DNA of 64,000 nt. Origin: Pelagibacteraceae bacterium AG-439-F23. Its GTDB lineage: Bacteria > Pseudomonadota > Alphaproteobacteria > Pelagibacterales > Pelagibacteraceae. The position numbers were made by a program, and so were the translations under genes. The notes under the pieces are model-generated. The model saw nothing but the letters and a program-made list of their open reading frames with translations, searched no databases and was not told the origin of the DNA. Where the stretch lies: assembly GCA_003212415.1 (NCBI GenBank), contig QCPT01000002.1, positions 37,055-101,054 of the forward strand, read 5' to 3'. How positions within the stretch are numbered: the stretch's first letter is position 1; each line of letters opens with the position of its first letter. This document shows, piece by piece, positions 40,268-49,714 of the stretch.

Positions 40268-41998
40268 ATGAATTTAGATAAATTAAATAGTTTAGTTGAA
40301 TTGTTTTTTTATCAGGTAAATAAACAAGATAAAAAAAGTATTTTTTTGGAATGGTTAAATCCAAATAATAAAAAAACCTATACATGGGAAGAAACAAAAG
40401 TAAATATTTTTAAATTATCTAAAATTGTAAAAGAAAATATAAAAGAAGGAGACAGATGTCTTTTAGTATCAGAAAATAGACCCGAATGGTTTATATCTGA
40501 TTTGGCTATTATGTTATCTGGTGGAATTACAGTACCTGCATACACAACTTATACTGAAGAAGATTATAAGTATTTAATTGAAGATTGTGAACCCACTTTA
40601 GTTATTGTTTCCAATAACGACATGCTAAAAAAATTAAATAATACAATTAATCAAAAAGATTTTATAAAAAAAATTATAACATTAGATGAAATTGATAACG
40701 TAACAAATAATTTAAATATAGAAAGTAAAGAAAAATATTTAGACTTCAATAAGATACTAAAAAATGATTTATCTGAAAAAGATAAAGTTGAAAATAATAA
40801 TTTAAAAAGAACTTCGGCCGCTTGCATAATTTACACTTCAGGAACAGGTGGAAACCCAAAAGGTGTAATTTTAAGCCATGGTGGTATTTTAAATAATCTT
40901 GTAGGAGCATGTGAAATTATGAAACCATTAATTGATTCAAGGCCTGTATTTTTGACTTGGCTTCCTCTTTCACATTCTTATGAACACTGTTGTCAATTTG
41001 CACAAATTGCAGTTGGAGCAAAAGTTTTTTATGCAGAAAAAATAGAAAAACTTTTAGATAATATATCTGAAGCAAAACCAACTATTATGACAGCCGTGCC
41101 AAGATTCTATCAGAATCTTTATAACAAAATAAATATTAACTTGAAAAAACAAACTGGCTTAAAAGCTAAATTAATTTCGGCAACTATTCGTCTTGGTAAG
41201 AAAAAGTTATTAAAGCAAAAAATGACTTTTTTGGAAAAATTAACAAATTCATTAGTAGAGAAATTAGTGAGAAAAAAAATAAAAAATCAGTTTGGTGGAA
41301 ATTTAAAAGCTTTTATTTCTGGAGGAGGAGCGTTAGATAGAGAAATAGGAGAATTCTTAAATTCGATAGGACTACCAACTTTACAAGGTTATGGTTTAAC
41401 AGAAACCTCCCCTATAGTTAGCTGTAACCCAATACATAAAATTAAAGTAGAAACCGTTGGACCACCATTTAAAGGCAATTTGGTTAAAATAGCAGAAGAT
41501 GGAGAAATTTTGGTTAAAGGTGAAAATGTGATGATAGGATATTGGAATAAAAAAGATGAAACAGAAAAAGTAATTAAAGATGGGTGGCTTCATACAGGAG
41601 ATATAGGAGAAATAAACAACGAAGACGGTTACTTAAAAATTACAGACAGAAAAAAAGATATAATAGTTAGTGCGGGAGGAGATAATATTTCGCCAGCAAA
41701 AATTGAAAATATGATTACAAATGAACAAGAAATTGATCAATGCATGGTGTACGGAGATAAAAAAAATTATTTAGTTGCTTTAATTGTTCCAAACAAAGAA
41801 TTTTTTGGAGAAAAAGATAAAATAAATCATGTAATTGAAAATATAAATAAAAAATTAACTTTAGTAGAAAAAATAAAAAGAATTCAATTAATAGACGAAA
41901 ATTTTTCTATAGAAAATGGTTTGTTAACACCAACAATGAAAGTAAAAAGAAAAAAAGTTACAGAAAAATATAAAAAAGAATTAGAAAAACTTTATTAA
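40268..41998 (+). CDS. Long-chain acyl-CoA synthetase (AMP-forming)
   Basis: 576 residues from the ATG at 40268; the track start at 40250 overlaps the tRNA 3' end. It has the P-loop-like YTSGTGGNPKGVILSH, QGYGLTETSPIVS as the adenylate motif, and DGWLHTGDIGEI and DRKKDIIVSAGGDNISP as the hinge. It activates fatty acids to acyl-CoA (FAA1/FadD15-like); chain length is not determined. It starts 8 nt after the tRNA-Leu CCA. Confidence 0.93.
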   Translation: MNLDKLNSLVELFFYQVNKQDKKSIFLEWLNPNNKKTYTWEETKVNIFKLSKIVKENIKEGDRCLLVSENRPEWFISDLAIMLSGGITVPAYTTYTEEDYKYLIEDCEPTLVIVSNNDMLKKLNNTINQKDFIKKIITLDEIDNVTNNLNIESKEKYLDFNKILKNDLSEKDKVENNNLKRTSAACIIYTSGTGGNPKGVILSHGGILNNLVGACEIMKPLIDSRPVFLTWLPLSHSYEHCCQFAQIAVGAKVFYAEKIEKLLDNISEAKPTIMTAVPRFYQNLYNKININLKKQTGLKAKLISATIRLGKKKLLKQKMTFLEKLTNSLVEKLVRKKIKNQFGGNLKAFISGGGALDREIGEFLNSIGLPTLQGYGLTETSPIVSCNPIHKIKVETVGPPFKGNLVKIAEDGEILVKGENVMIGYWNKKDETEKVIKDGWLHTGDIGEINNEDGYLKITDRKKDIIVSAGGDNISPAKIENMITNEQEIDQCMVYGDKKNYLVALIVPNKEFFGEKDKINHVIENINKKLTLVEKIKRIQLIDENFSIENGLLTPTMKVKRKKVTEKYKKELEKLY

Positions 41999-42107
41999 TT
42001 TTATTTTTTAAAACAGTTTATTAATCGCAATTTACTTAACTTTTTTTTATAATTTTAAAATTAAAAATAAAAAATAATTTTTTAATTTATTAAGAATAAT
42101 TAAAGAT

Positions 42108-42136
42108 TTGACATAACTATTTAAAAAAAATAAAAA
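42108..42136 (+). promoter_or_regulatory. Promoter of the 26-residue basic peptide gene
   Basis: The -35 is TTGACA (42108-42113), followed by a 17-bp spacer and a weak -10 TAAAAA (42131-42136). It lies about 50 bp before the small gene, leaving room for the leader hairpin. Confidence 0.55.
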
Positions 42137-42146
42137 AAGGTAACTA

Positions 42147-42167
42147 AACGAATCAAAAAGATTCGTT
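42147..42167 (+). promoter_or_regulatory. Leader hairpin of the basic peptide gene
   Basis: A perfect 8-bp inverted repeat AACGAATC / GATTCGTT with an AAAAA loop. It ends 9 nt before the GGGAG ribosome-binding site (42177-42181). It may stabilise the mRNA 5' end or control translation. Confidence 0.7.
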
Positions 42168-42187
42168 AATAAAAAAGGGAGCTAAAG

Positions 42188-42268
42188 ATGGCTAAAAGAA
42201 GAAAAAAAGCTGCAAAGAAGACTAAGAAAAAAGCTAAGAAAAAAGCTAAAAAAAGAAGAAGAAGATAG
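42188..42268 (+). CDS. 26-residue Lys/Arg/Ala-rich basic peptide
   Basis: Too short for the ORF track. The ATG at 42188 is preceded by a strong GGGAG site with 6-nt spacing, and the frame ends in TAG. It encodes MAKRRKKAAKKTKKKAKKKA followed by a short basic tail ending in four arginines. All residues are Lys, Arg, Ala or Thr except the Met. It has its own promoter, leader hairpin and a strong terminator, as expected for an abundant message. It resembles histone H1-like tails in composition. A nucleoid- or RNA-binding role is only inferred; I do not recognise a family. Confidence 0.75.
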   Translation: MAKRRKKAAKKTKKKAKKKAKKRRRR

Positions 42269-42286
42269 TTACTATTCTTTTTAAAG

Positions 42287-42324
42287 AACGCTTCTCATGG
42301 CGCTTGCGTGGGAAGCGTTTTTTT
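42287..42324 (+). terminator. Strong intrinsic terminator after the basic peptide gene
   Basis: The 11-bp stem AACGCTTCTCA / TGGGAAGCGTT (one T-G pair) has an 11-nt GC-rich loop, followed by seven T residues (42318-42324). The carD stop codon on the other strand (42323-42325) lies in the T-run, so the two genes meet here tail-to-tail. Confidence 0.92.
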
Positions 42325-43162
42325 ATTGTGCTAATTCTATTTTTTCTTCTAAATTTTGATTTGAAGTAGTTTCCTTTGCTTTTTGAATTTGTTTTTCTAA
42401 ATTTCTTTTTAAAGCTTTATCAATTTTCTTTTGAGTATTTTCCAAATTTGAATTCATAATTATTTGAAATTCAGATAAAAGTCTATCGTACGCTTTTTCA
42501 AATAGTTGTCTTTCACTATATGATTGATCTATCATTAAATCATCGCCTTTATTTAGATCTCTGACAACTTCAGCTAAATCATAAATTTTACCTGATGAGA
42601 TTTTTGCTTCATATTCTTGAGCTCTTCTACTCCACATAGATCTTTTAATTTTTGGCTTGCTTTTTAAAATACTTATACATTTGTTAACTTGATTAATTGT
42701 AGCTAGCGGTCTTAAATGTGATTGCTTGTTTACTGGCACCATGCCATTAGCTTTATCTTTTTCAAATTTTAAAACATAGGTTTCAACATCTATTCCACCA
42801 ATGTTAATTTTTTTTATTTCAGTAATTTGTCCCACACCATGCTTTGGATAAACAACATAATCTTTTGCTTTATATTGTTTTTTTTCAGTTTCTTGTTTTT
42901 TTATTTTTTTTATTTCAGGTTTTTGTTCACTATTTTTTGATATTCTTAAAGCTTCACTTTTAGTCTCTATTTTTTCTTTTTTTATAGGTTTTGCTATTGA
43001 TATTTTTTTAGTCTTATTATTCTTAGATAATTTTTTTGATTTTATTTTTTTAGCAGTTTTACTAACTTTAGAAACTTTAGAAGTTTTTTTTGTTTTTTTT
43101 GTTTTTTTTGTTTTTTTTACTACTTTTTTTTTATTCAAGATTTTCTTTAAAATATTTTTCAT
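42323..43162 (-). CDS. CarD/CdnL-family transcription regulator with lysine-rich N-terminal tail
   Basis: 279 residues. The CarD domain starts near residue 97 with [20 protein letters not shown] (RNA-polymerase-binding part), then a helical domain with [29 protein letters not shown]. CarD proteins stabilise open promoter complexes, often at rRNA promoters. Here about 95 extra N-terminal residues are almost all Lys, Ser and Thr with KKT repeats, histone-tail-like. The ATG at 43162 overlaps fdxA by 32 nt. No later ATG precedes the CarD domain, but a non-ATG start is possible, so the tail length is uncertain. Confidence 0.88.
   Translation of the reverse strand: MKNILKKILNKKKVVKKTKKTKKTKKTSKVSKVSKTAKKIKSKKLSKNNKTKKISIAKPIKKEKIETKSEALRISKNSEQKPEIKKIKKQETEKKQYKAKDYVVYPKHGVGQITEIKKINIGGIDVETYVLKFEKDKANGMVPVNKQSHLRPLATINQVNKCISILKSKPKIKRSMWSRRAQEYEAKISSGKIYDLAEVVRDLNKGDDLMIDQSYSERQLFEKAYDRLLSEFQIIMNSNLENTQKKIDKALKRNLEKQIQKAKETTSNQNLEEKIELAQ
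43083..43118. repeat. Four 9-bp tandem repeats inside the carD tail
   Basis: Four perfect copies of G followed by eight T residues (plus strand), read on the minus strand as Lys-Lys-Thr repeats. Because the unit is 9 bp, whole-unit changes keep frame. Changes within the T8 runs would shift frame. Confidence 0.9.
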
Positions 43163-43460
43163 ACTTATCTTCTACATCTTTAAATTTTTCATGATCCTTA
43201 GGAGGATCTTTTTTTTCACTTATGTTTGGCCAGATTTCAGAGTATTTTGTATTTATCTCCAGCCATTTGTCACTACTTTTTTCAGTATCTGAAATTATAG
43301 CATCAACAGGACATTCTGGTTCGCAAACGCCACAATCTATACACTCATCAGGTTTAATTACAAGCATATTTTTTCCTTCATAAAAACAATCGACAGGACA
43401 AACTTCTACACAATCTGTCAACTTGCATTTTATACACTTGTCATTAACTAGGTATGTCAT
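43131..43460 (-). CDS. fdxA: FdxA-type seven-iron ferredoxin
   Basis: 109-residue ferredoxin with one [3Fe-4S] and one [4Fe-4S] cluster expected. The cysteine pattern is C9-x2-C12-x4-C17-x3-C21-x3-C25, then C40-x2-C43-x2-C46-x3-C50 ([12 protein letters not shown]). It is a low-potential electron carrier whose partner is unknown. It sits between the TerB-like gene (17-nt overlap) and carD (32-nt overlap). The fdxA-carD order is conserved in alphaproteobacteria. Confidence 0.95.
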   Translation of the reverse strand: MTYLVNDKCIKCKLTDCVEVCPVDCFYEGKNMLVIKPDECIDCGVCEPECPVDAIISDTEKSSDKWLEINTKYSEIWPNISEKKDPPKDHEKFKDVEDKYEKYFKENLE

Positions 43461-43878
43461 TATTTTTTTTTATAACTTTTTCCTTTATATCCCCAACAGT
43501 TTTATTATCTAAATATAATAAGCCTGACAATCTTCTCATTAGATTTGATTCATACATATCAGCATTTTCATCTGAATAAATTATGTTCCAAAGCGCCTCT
43601 ATGATGAATTTTTTTTTGTCCTCATTAATATTTTTAATTTCTCTAGTAAAATCTAAAATTTGATTTGAATCTCTTTCTCTTTTTTCAGATTCTTCAATAA
43701 TTTTGTCAATTTCATCAATTTTTGCACCCATTTCAATTAAAGCGTTTTTAATTATTTTTCTTTCTTTATCTGTGAAGTTTTCATCTATTTTTGCAGAATG
43801 CATTAAAAGAGAAGCAACTGCAATTAAGGATAAATTATTTTTTCTTTCTTTCTTATCTTTTTTAAACAAACTAAACAT
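43444..43878 (-). CDS. TerB-like domain protein
   Basis: 144 residues, all helical. It has the TerB-type pattern [34 protein letters not shown], then [31 protein letters not shown] with acidic metal-binding-like residues. The family name comes from tellurite resistance, but such stand-alone proteins have no firm role. It overlaps the helicase by 1 nt and fdxA by 17 nt. In many relatives an S4 RNA-binding gene occupies this slot. Confidence 0.82.
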   Translation of the reverse strand: MFSLFKKDKKERKNNLSLIAVASLLMHSAKIDENFTDKERKIIKNALIEMGAKIDEIDKIIEESEKRERDSNQILDFTREIKNINEDKKKFIIEALWNIIYSDENADMYESNLMRRLSGLLYLDNKTVGDIKEKVIKKNNDIPS

Positions 43879-46364
43879 TATTTTAAATTTAATTCACTTA
43901 ATATTCCAAATGGATTATCTGCTTTATCAATTTGTTTTGTTCTTTTTATAAATTTTTTTTTATTTGAAATGTATTTAAAGTAAACATCTTTGTCTTTGTT
44001 GAATGTTTTATATCCCATATTTTGTAAAAGTTTTGTAAAATTTTCTTTATTTGATCCAAGCAAGTTTAACATTTCAGGTTTTAATTTTATTTCATTATTT
44101 TTATTATCTTTATTTGAGTTTAATATTAAAATAAAAAGTCTTTCTAATATATCTATTCTAACATAAAATCTATCAAATTTTTCAAATCCACAAAGCAACA
44201 TAAAATCTTTATTAATTTTATTTTTGTCTTCTAAAAAGTTAAGACCAAAGGTTGGTGGCAAAAGATTTAAATTTTTCTCGTTAAAATTTTTCCACAAAAG
44301 TATTCTCAATGAAACAGAGCTTGGTTTAAATAATTTAAATAAAAAAATATGATACCTTCCAAATTTAACACCAATTTTTCTTAACTTTTTTCTTTCTTCT
44401 TGGTTTAGTTTATCAAGATATATTGATACATCTTCTCTTTTAACTACACCATTGTTTTCATATAAATGATAAGAAAGTGCTCTAAGTTCTGAATTGGTTT
44501 CATTAATATTTTTTAAATCTATAAGACTTTTAAGTTCTATTTTTATTTTACTGTTTATCCATTTTTGTAAAAATGTATTTAATTTTGACTTTTCATCGTT
44601 TTCAATCATTTCATCAATAATTAGATGTATTTGGGGATTTAAATAGTCTGAACCAGAAATCAATTTTGCTATTGGATAATTTTTCCAGTAAATCTTAAAA
44701 TCATCTTTTAATTCAATTAATCCATTATCCATAATTTGAGAAATTCTTTTTATTATTTCTGGACTGACATTTTGTCTTGCTGCTTTTTTTAATGATTTGA
44801 TATCAGCATCTAAAGCATCTACTTTAAAATCTAATTCTAACTTTAAACCTTTTAGATGGCCTATATATTGTTGGTTAATCATAACTTTTTCTTCATCTAT
44901 TATTTGTGTATCAAACAATATATCTTGTTTTAATCCTTTTGCTAAAACACTTGCTCTTTTATCTATAAATGTTTTTGTTAATTCTTCATGCAGTCTGTCT
45001 GATAGTCTATCTTCTAAATGTTTGGTTCTTTCAATCCAATAATCTTGGTTTTCAACCCAATTAGATTTATTTGAGACATAAGCCCAGGTTCTTACATTTG
45101 CAATTCTATTTGACAAAGAGTCCACGTTCCCATCTAATTTATCTAACACTGATAACTGTTCTTTCATATATTGATTAGGAATTTTTTTAGATTTTCCTGT
45201 TAAAAATTTAAAAACTTTGCTTACCACTTCTATATGATGACCATAAGTTTTTTTAACAAAATCAGGAATTTGACAACATTCCCAAACTATTTTTAAAATT
45301 TCAGAATTATCTTCAATATTTATATTTAGTGTATTTTTTAAAAAATGTTTTAAAATTTTCTCATCTTCACATTCATTTATCCTTTTTAACCAAGTTTTGT
45401 TAGGTTTTTCATCTAGAGATTTAATTAAACTTATTTTATTATTAAAATTAAGTTTAGAGTTTCTCCAAAAAATATTTTCAATTTCAGTAAATTTGTTTTT
45501 TTCAATCACTTCTGCTTCATCAGAGCTAATTTTATCACAATCACCTGTTACTCCAAAATATCCATTATTAATATATCTCCCAGCCCTGCCTGCTATTTGT
45601 CCAATTTCATATAAATTTAATCTTCTAAGTTTTCTTCCATCAAATTTTTTTAAGCTTGAAAAATAAACATGATCTAAATCCATATTTATTCCCATCCCTA
45701 TTGCGTCAGTAGCAACAAGGTAATCAACATCACCAGATTGATATAAGTTTACCTGCGCATTTCTTGTTTTAGGACTTAAAGATCCCATTACAATAGCCGC
45801 ACCACCTTTTTGACGTCTAATTAGTTCTGCAATTGCATAAACTTCTTCAGTGGAAAAAGCTATAATTGCACTTTTTCTTTCAATTCTAGAAATTTTTTTG
45901 TACCCACTGAAAGATAATTTTGAAAATCTTTCTTTATTTATAAATTCAATATCATCATCTAATTTTTCAATTATATTTTTGATTGTATTTGAACCCATCA
46001 ACATTGTTATTTTTTCACCTCTAAGATTTAAAAGTCTATCTGTAAAAATATGCCCTCTTTCATGGTCATTACACATTTGTATTTCGTCAATCCCAACAAA
46101 CTCTAAATCTTTATCTATTGGCATAGATTCAACTGTGCATAAAAAATATTTAGCATTTATGGGAATAATTTTTTCCTCTCCTGTAATTAGTGCAACTTTT
46201 GAAGGATCAATTTTTTTTATTACTTTATCGTAAACTTCTCTTGCGAGTAATCTTAGGGGAAAACCTATCATTCCGGAGTTAAATGAAAGCATAGTTTCTA
46301 TTGCTAAAAAGGTTTTTCCAGTATTAGTTGGACCTAGCACTGCAGATATTTTATTTTTTTTCAT
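43878..46364 (-). CDS. SUV3-like ATP-dependent RNA helicase
   Basis: 828-residue superfamily 2 helicase. It has motif I GPTNTGKTFLAIE, motif II in GIDEIQMCND, and motifs V/VI in VATDAIGMGINMDLDHVYF and QIAGRAGRYINNG. The long C-terminal part is specific to the alphaproteobacterial/mitochondrial SUV3 group. In mitochondria the homologue works with PNPase in RNA decay, and pnp is also in this window; a similar pairing here is inference. It is the first gene of the operon leading to carD. Confidence 0.92.
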   Translation of the reverse strand: MKKNKISAVLGPTNTGKTFLAIETMLSFNSGMIGFPLRLLAREVYDKVIKKIDPSKVALITGEEKIIPINAKYFLCTVESMPIDKDLEFVGIDEIQMCNDHERGHIFTDRLLNLRGEKITMLMGSNTIKNIIEKLDDDIEFINKERFSKLSFSGYKKISRIERKSAIIAFSTEEVYAIAELIRRQKGGAAIVMGSLSPKTRNAQVNLYQSGDVDYLVATDAIGMGINMDLDHVYFSSLKKFDGRKLRRLNLYEIGQIAGRAGRYINNGYFGVTGDCDKISSDEAEVIEKNKFTEIENIFWRNSKLNFNNKISLIKSLDEKPNKTWLKRINECEDEKILKHFLKNTLNINIEDNSEILKIVWECCQIPDFVKKTYGHHIEVVSKVFKFLTGKSKKIPNQYMKEQLSVLDKLDGNVDSLSNRIANVRTWAYVSNKSNWVENQDYWIERTKHLEDRLSDRLHEELTKTFIDKRASVLAKGLKQDILFDTQIIDEEKVMINQQYIGHLKGLKLELDFKVDALDADIKSLKKAARQNVSPEIIKRISQIMDNGLIELKDDFKIYWKNYPIAKLISGSDYLNPQIHLIIDEMIENDEKSKLNTFLQKWINSKIKIELKSLIDLKNINETNSELRALSYHLYENNGVVKREDVSIYLDKLNQEERKKLRKIGVKFGRYHIFLFKLFKPSSVSLRILLWKNFNEKNLNLLPPTFGLNFLEDKNKINKDFMLLCGFEKFDRFYVRIDILERLFILILNSNKDNKNNEIKLKPEMLNLLGSNKENFTKLLQNMGYKTFNKDKDVYFKYISNKKKFIKRTKQIDKADNPFGILSELNLK

Positions 46365-46526
46365 TTCAACCTTTAGTATGATATTTTTTTTACCTACTAT
46401 ATTTTGTTATCCAAAAAGAACAAAAATAGACTAAAACAGGTCCGAATCATTGAGGAAAAAGTTCTCATTTTAATTTTTTGTATATTAAAGGTTACCATAA
46501 ATTTAATAAATTCAATATAATTTTTT
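46365..46526. other. Divergent intergenic region, helicase / acetoacetyl-CoA synthetase
   Basis: 162 bp between two divergent genes. It must hold both promoters. I see no convincing palindrome, small gene or terminator. GAGGAAAAAG near 46451 lies too far upstream to serve the rightward start. Confidence 0.4.
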
Positions 46527-48482
46527 ATGAACAAAAAATTATGGGAGGCGTCTTTATCCATAAAGAAAAAATCGAATTTATATAAATTTGAAAAATTTAT
46601 TTCAAAAAAATTTAATTTTAAGTCAAATAAGAATTATAAAAAATTATTTAATTGGAGCGTAAAAAACTTAGATTCATTTTGGAGTTCGGTTTGGGACTAT
46701 ACAAATGTTAAAGGTAGAAAAGTTGAGAAATTTAAACATTCAAAAGAATTTATAAAAAATAAATTTTTCGTAAATTCAAAGTTAAATTTTGCAGAAAATC
46801 TTCTTTCAAAAAAAGATAACACTAAAGCTGTTACTTTCATTAGTGAGAATGGTTATAGAGAAGTAAGATCATGGAAAAAATTAAATCATAATACTTCAAA
46901 GCTAATCAATTTTTTTAATAAAAACAAAATTTCCAAAAAAGATAGAATAGCAGCTTATATGACAAATCAAATAGAAACAGTTGAATGTTTTTTGGCCGCT
47001 TCAACAATTGGCGCTATATGGTCTTCATGTTCCCCTGATTTTGGAACCCAGGGTTTAATAGAAAGATTTTCTCAAATAAAACCAAAAATATTAATTATAA
47101 CAGATAGATATTATTATAATGGCAAAGAAATAAATATTTTAGCAAGACTTCCTTTAATTTTAAATAAAATAAAATCAATAAAAACTGTCCTGATAGTAAA
47201 TTATCCTGGAAAAAAATATTTAAAGCAAAAAAGAATAAAAGGAACAAAAATCCATAATTTAAATAAAATCTATGAAATTAAATATAATGAAATTAAATTT
47301 AAAAAATTTGATTTTGATCATGAATTAGCAATTTTGTATTCAAGTGGAACTACAGGTAAACCAAAATGCATATGTCATAGATCGGGGGGTGTTTTACTGC
47401 AACATTTAAAAGAACATCAATTACATTGTGAAGTAAAACCTGGAGATAATGTATTTTATTTTACTACTTGTGGATGGATGATGTGGAATTGGCTTTTAAC
47501 GTTTCTTGCATCAAGTGCATCTATTGTTTTGTTTGATGGTTTTCCAATGTATAAAAAAGATGATCTATTGTTTAAAATTGCAGATAAAGAAAAAATTACT
47601 CTTTTTGGTGTAAGTGCAAAATACATTGACCAATTGAGAAAATTAAATATAAAAATAAATTTAAAATATAAATTAAAAAAATTAAAAACGATTTGTTCGA
47701 CAGGCTCACCTCTTTCAGGTGACAGTTTTCAATATGTTTATGATAATATTAAAAAAAATGTTCATCTAGCTTCTATAGCAGGAGGAACAGATCTAGTTTC
47801 TTGTTTTGTTTTAGGAAATATTTATTCTCCAGTTTACAAAGGTCAAATTCAAAATAATGGTTTAGGAATGAATACTGATGTTTTTTCAGATAGAGGAAAA
47901 TCATTAATAAATAAAAAAGGAGAACTAGTTTGTAAAACACCTTTTCCATCAATGCCAAAATTGTTTTGGAATGATAAAAATAACAAAAAATACAAAAATG
48001 CTTATTTTAAAAAATTTAAAAATATTTGGCATCATGGAGATTATGCAGAAAGAAAAAAAAATGGTGGATATATTATTTATGGAAGATCAGATGCTACCTT
48101 AAACCCAGGAGGAGTTAGACTTGGAACAGCAGAAATTTATTCAGTCGTGGAAAAATTTAAAAATGTAAAAGAATCTATTGTTATAGGTCAATCGTGGGAC
48201 AATGATGTAAGGATAGTATTATTTTTAGTTCTTAACAAACCTAATACACTGGATGATTATTTTATTAATAAGTTAAAAAAAACTATAAGATCAGAAGCAT
48301 CACCAAGACACGTGCCTGCAAAAATAATACAAGTCAGCGATATTCCCAGAACCAAGAATGGTAAAATCGTAGAATTGGCTGTTAAAAATGTAATTGAAGG
48401 AAATAAGATTAAAAATATTGAAGCACTAGCAAATCCAAATGTATTAAAACAATTTAAGAATTTAAAACAATTAGAAACATAA
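46527..48482 (+). CDS. Acetoacetate--CoA ligase
   Basis: 651-residue AMP-forming ligase. It begins with the acetyl-CoA-synthetase-like N-terminal extension (SVKNLDSFWSSVWDY). The adenylation motif is ILYSSGTTGKPKCICH, then TTCGWMMWNW, STGSPLSGDSF and YGRSDATLNPGGVRLGTAEIY, and the catalytic Lys is in RTKNGKIVELAVK. The GGVRLGTAEIY and IAGGTDLVSCF segments favour acetoacetyl-CoA over acetyl-CoA synthetase. It overlaps the aminotransferase by 1 nt. Confidence 0.9.
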   Translation: MNKKLWEASLSIKKKSNLYKFEKFISKKFNFKSNKNYKKLFNWSVKNLDSFWSSVWDYTNVKGRKVEKFKHSKEFIKNKFFVNSKLNFAENLLSKKDNTKAVTFISENGYREVRSWKKLNHNTSKLINFFNKNKISKKDRIAAYMTNQIETVECFLAASTIGAIWSSCSPDFGTQGLIERFSQIKPKILIITDRYYYNGKEINILARLPLILNKIKSIKTVLIVNYPGKKYLKQKRIKGTKIHNLNKIYEIKYNEIKFKKFDFDHELAILYSSGTTGKPKCICHRSGGVLLQHLKEHQLHCEVKPGDNVFYFTTCGWMMWNWLLTFLASSASIVLFDGFPMYKKDDLLFKIADKEKITLFGVSAKYIDQLRKLNIKINLKYKLKKLKTICSTGSPLSGDSFQYVYDNIKKNVHLASIAGGTDLVSCFVLGNIYSPVYKGQIQNNGLGMNTDVFSDRGKSLINKKGELVCKTPFPSMPKLFWNDKNNKKYKNAYFKKFKNIWHHGDYAERKKNGGYIIYGRSDATLNPGGVRLGTAEIYSVVEKFKNVKESIVIGQSWDNDVRIVLFLVLNKPNTLDDYFINKLKKTIRSEASPRHVPAKIIQVSDIPRTKNGKIVELAVKNVIEGNKIKNIEALANPNVLKQFKNLKQLET

Positions 48483-49708
48483 TGATTAAAAATAAAATTA
48501 AGAGCCTAAATTTATCTGCAACATTAAGGATAAATGAAATCTCAAAAAAATTAGAAAAAGAAGGAAAAGAAATTATTAAATTTGGTTTTGGAGAGTCACC
48601 TTTTCCAGTTCCAAATAAAATTGTTGAGGAACTTAAAAAAAATGCACATCAAAAAAGTTATTTACCTATCCAAGGTTTAGAGGATCTCAGAGTTTCTATT
48701 TCAAAATATGAATCAAAAAAGAAAAATAAAAATTTTTCATCAGAACAAGTAATTGTTGGACCTGGATCAAAAGAACTTATGTTTTTACTTCATATTTCTT
48801 TTTATGGAGATGTAATACTTCCTACTCCGAGCTGGGTTTCTTATAAACCTCAGTCAATCATAGCAGACAATAAATTGCATTGGATCGAAACTTTTGCTGA
48901 AAATAATTGGTACCCATCAGCAGAAAGTATTGAAAAATTAGTACTTAAAAATAAAGAAAAAAATTATTTATTAATTTTAAATTCCCCAAATAATCCGTCA
49001 GGGCAAGTATGTAAAAATCTAAAACAAATAAGTGAAATTGTAAAAAAATATAAAATAATTGTTTTATCTGATGAAATTTATTCCGAACTAACTTTTGATG
49101 AAAGTTATGAATCCATATCAAATTTTTGTCCAGAAAAAGTTATTGTTAGTAATGGACTTAGTAAATGGTGTGGTGCAGGAGGATGGAGACTTGGTTATTT
49201 TGTAATTCCAAATGAATTAAATAACCTAAAAAATTCAATGAAAGTTTTGGCTAGCGAAACATTTTCGTCAGTTAGCGCACCAATTCAATTTGCTGCATTA
49301 TCAGCGTTTAATGAAGATCATAAAGATTACATCTTAAAATCAAAAAAAATTTTAAAAGCAGTAGGAGAATATGTTTTTAATAATTTAAAATCAAACAATG
49401 TTATTATGAACAAACCAATGGGTGGATTTTATTTAATGCCAGAATTTTTAAACAAAAATTTTAAAACTTCCACGGAAATGTGTGCTGACCTTTTAAACAA
49501 AAAGGGTGTAGCAATTTTACCTGGATCTGACTTTGGATTTTCAGGCGAAAAAATGATAAGCCGCTTAAGCTATACAGATTTTGATGGAAAAAATTTCATC
49601 TCAAACATAAATTTAGATACGAAATTAGATGAAGATTTAATTAAAAAATTTGCCCCAAAAATTACAGAAGGAACAAAAAAAATTAAAGATTGGGTTGAAA
49701 AAGCCTAA
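48482..49708 (+). CDS. Class I/II PLP-dependent aminotransferase
   Basis: 408 residues of fold type I. It has LNSPNNPSGQVCK for substrate and PLP contact, LSDEIYSELTF, the PLP lysine in SNGLSKWCGAGGWRLGY, and the C-terminal Arg in ISRLSYTDFDG. It belongs near aspartate/alanine aminotransferases, but the substrate cannot be fixed. Translational coupling to the acetoacetyl-CoA synthetase (TAATG) suggests linked catabolism, which is inference. Confidence 0.88.
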   Translation: MIKNKIKSLNLSATLRINEISKKLEKEGKEIIKFGFGESPFPVPNKIVEELKKNAHQKSYLPIQGLEDLRVSISKYESKKKNKNFSSEQVIVGPGSKELMFLLHISFYGDVILPTPSWVSYKPQSIIADNKLHWIETFAENNWYPSAESIEKLVLKNKEKNYLLILNSPNNPSGQVCKNLKQISEIVKKYKIIVLSDEIYSELTFDESYESISNFCPEKVIVSNGLSKWCGAGGWRLGYFVIPNELNNLKNSMKVLASETFSSVSAPIQFAALSAFNEDHKDYILKSKKILKAVGEYVFNNLKSNNVIMNKPMGGFYLMPEFLNKNFKTSTEMCADLLNKKGVAILPGSDFGFSGEKMISRLSYTDFDGKNFISNINLDTKLDEDLIKKFAPKITEGTKKIKDWVEKA

Positions 49709-49714
49709 TATAAC

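Noticed and set aside
45850-46233. 127-residue plus-strand ORF opposite the SUV3-like helicase
   Set aside because: It lies entirely over helicase motifs I-III on the other strand, with no ribosome-binding site or recognisable domain.
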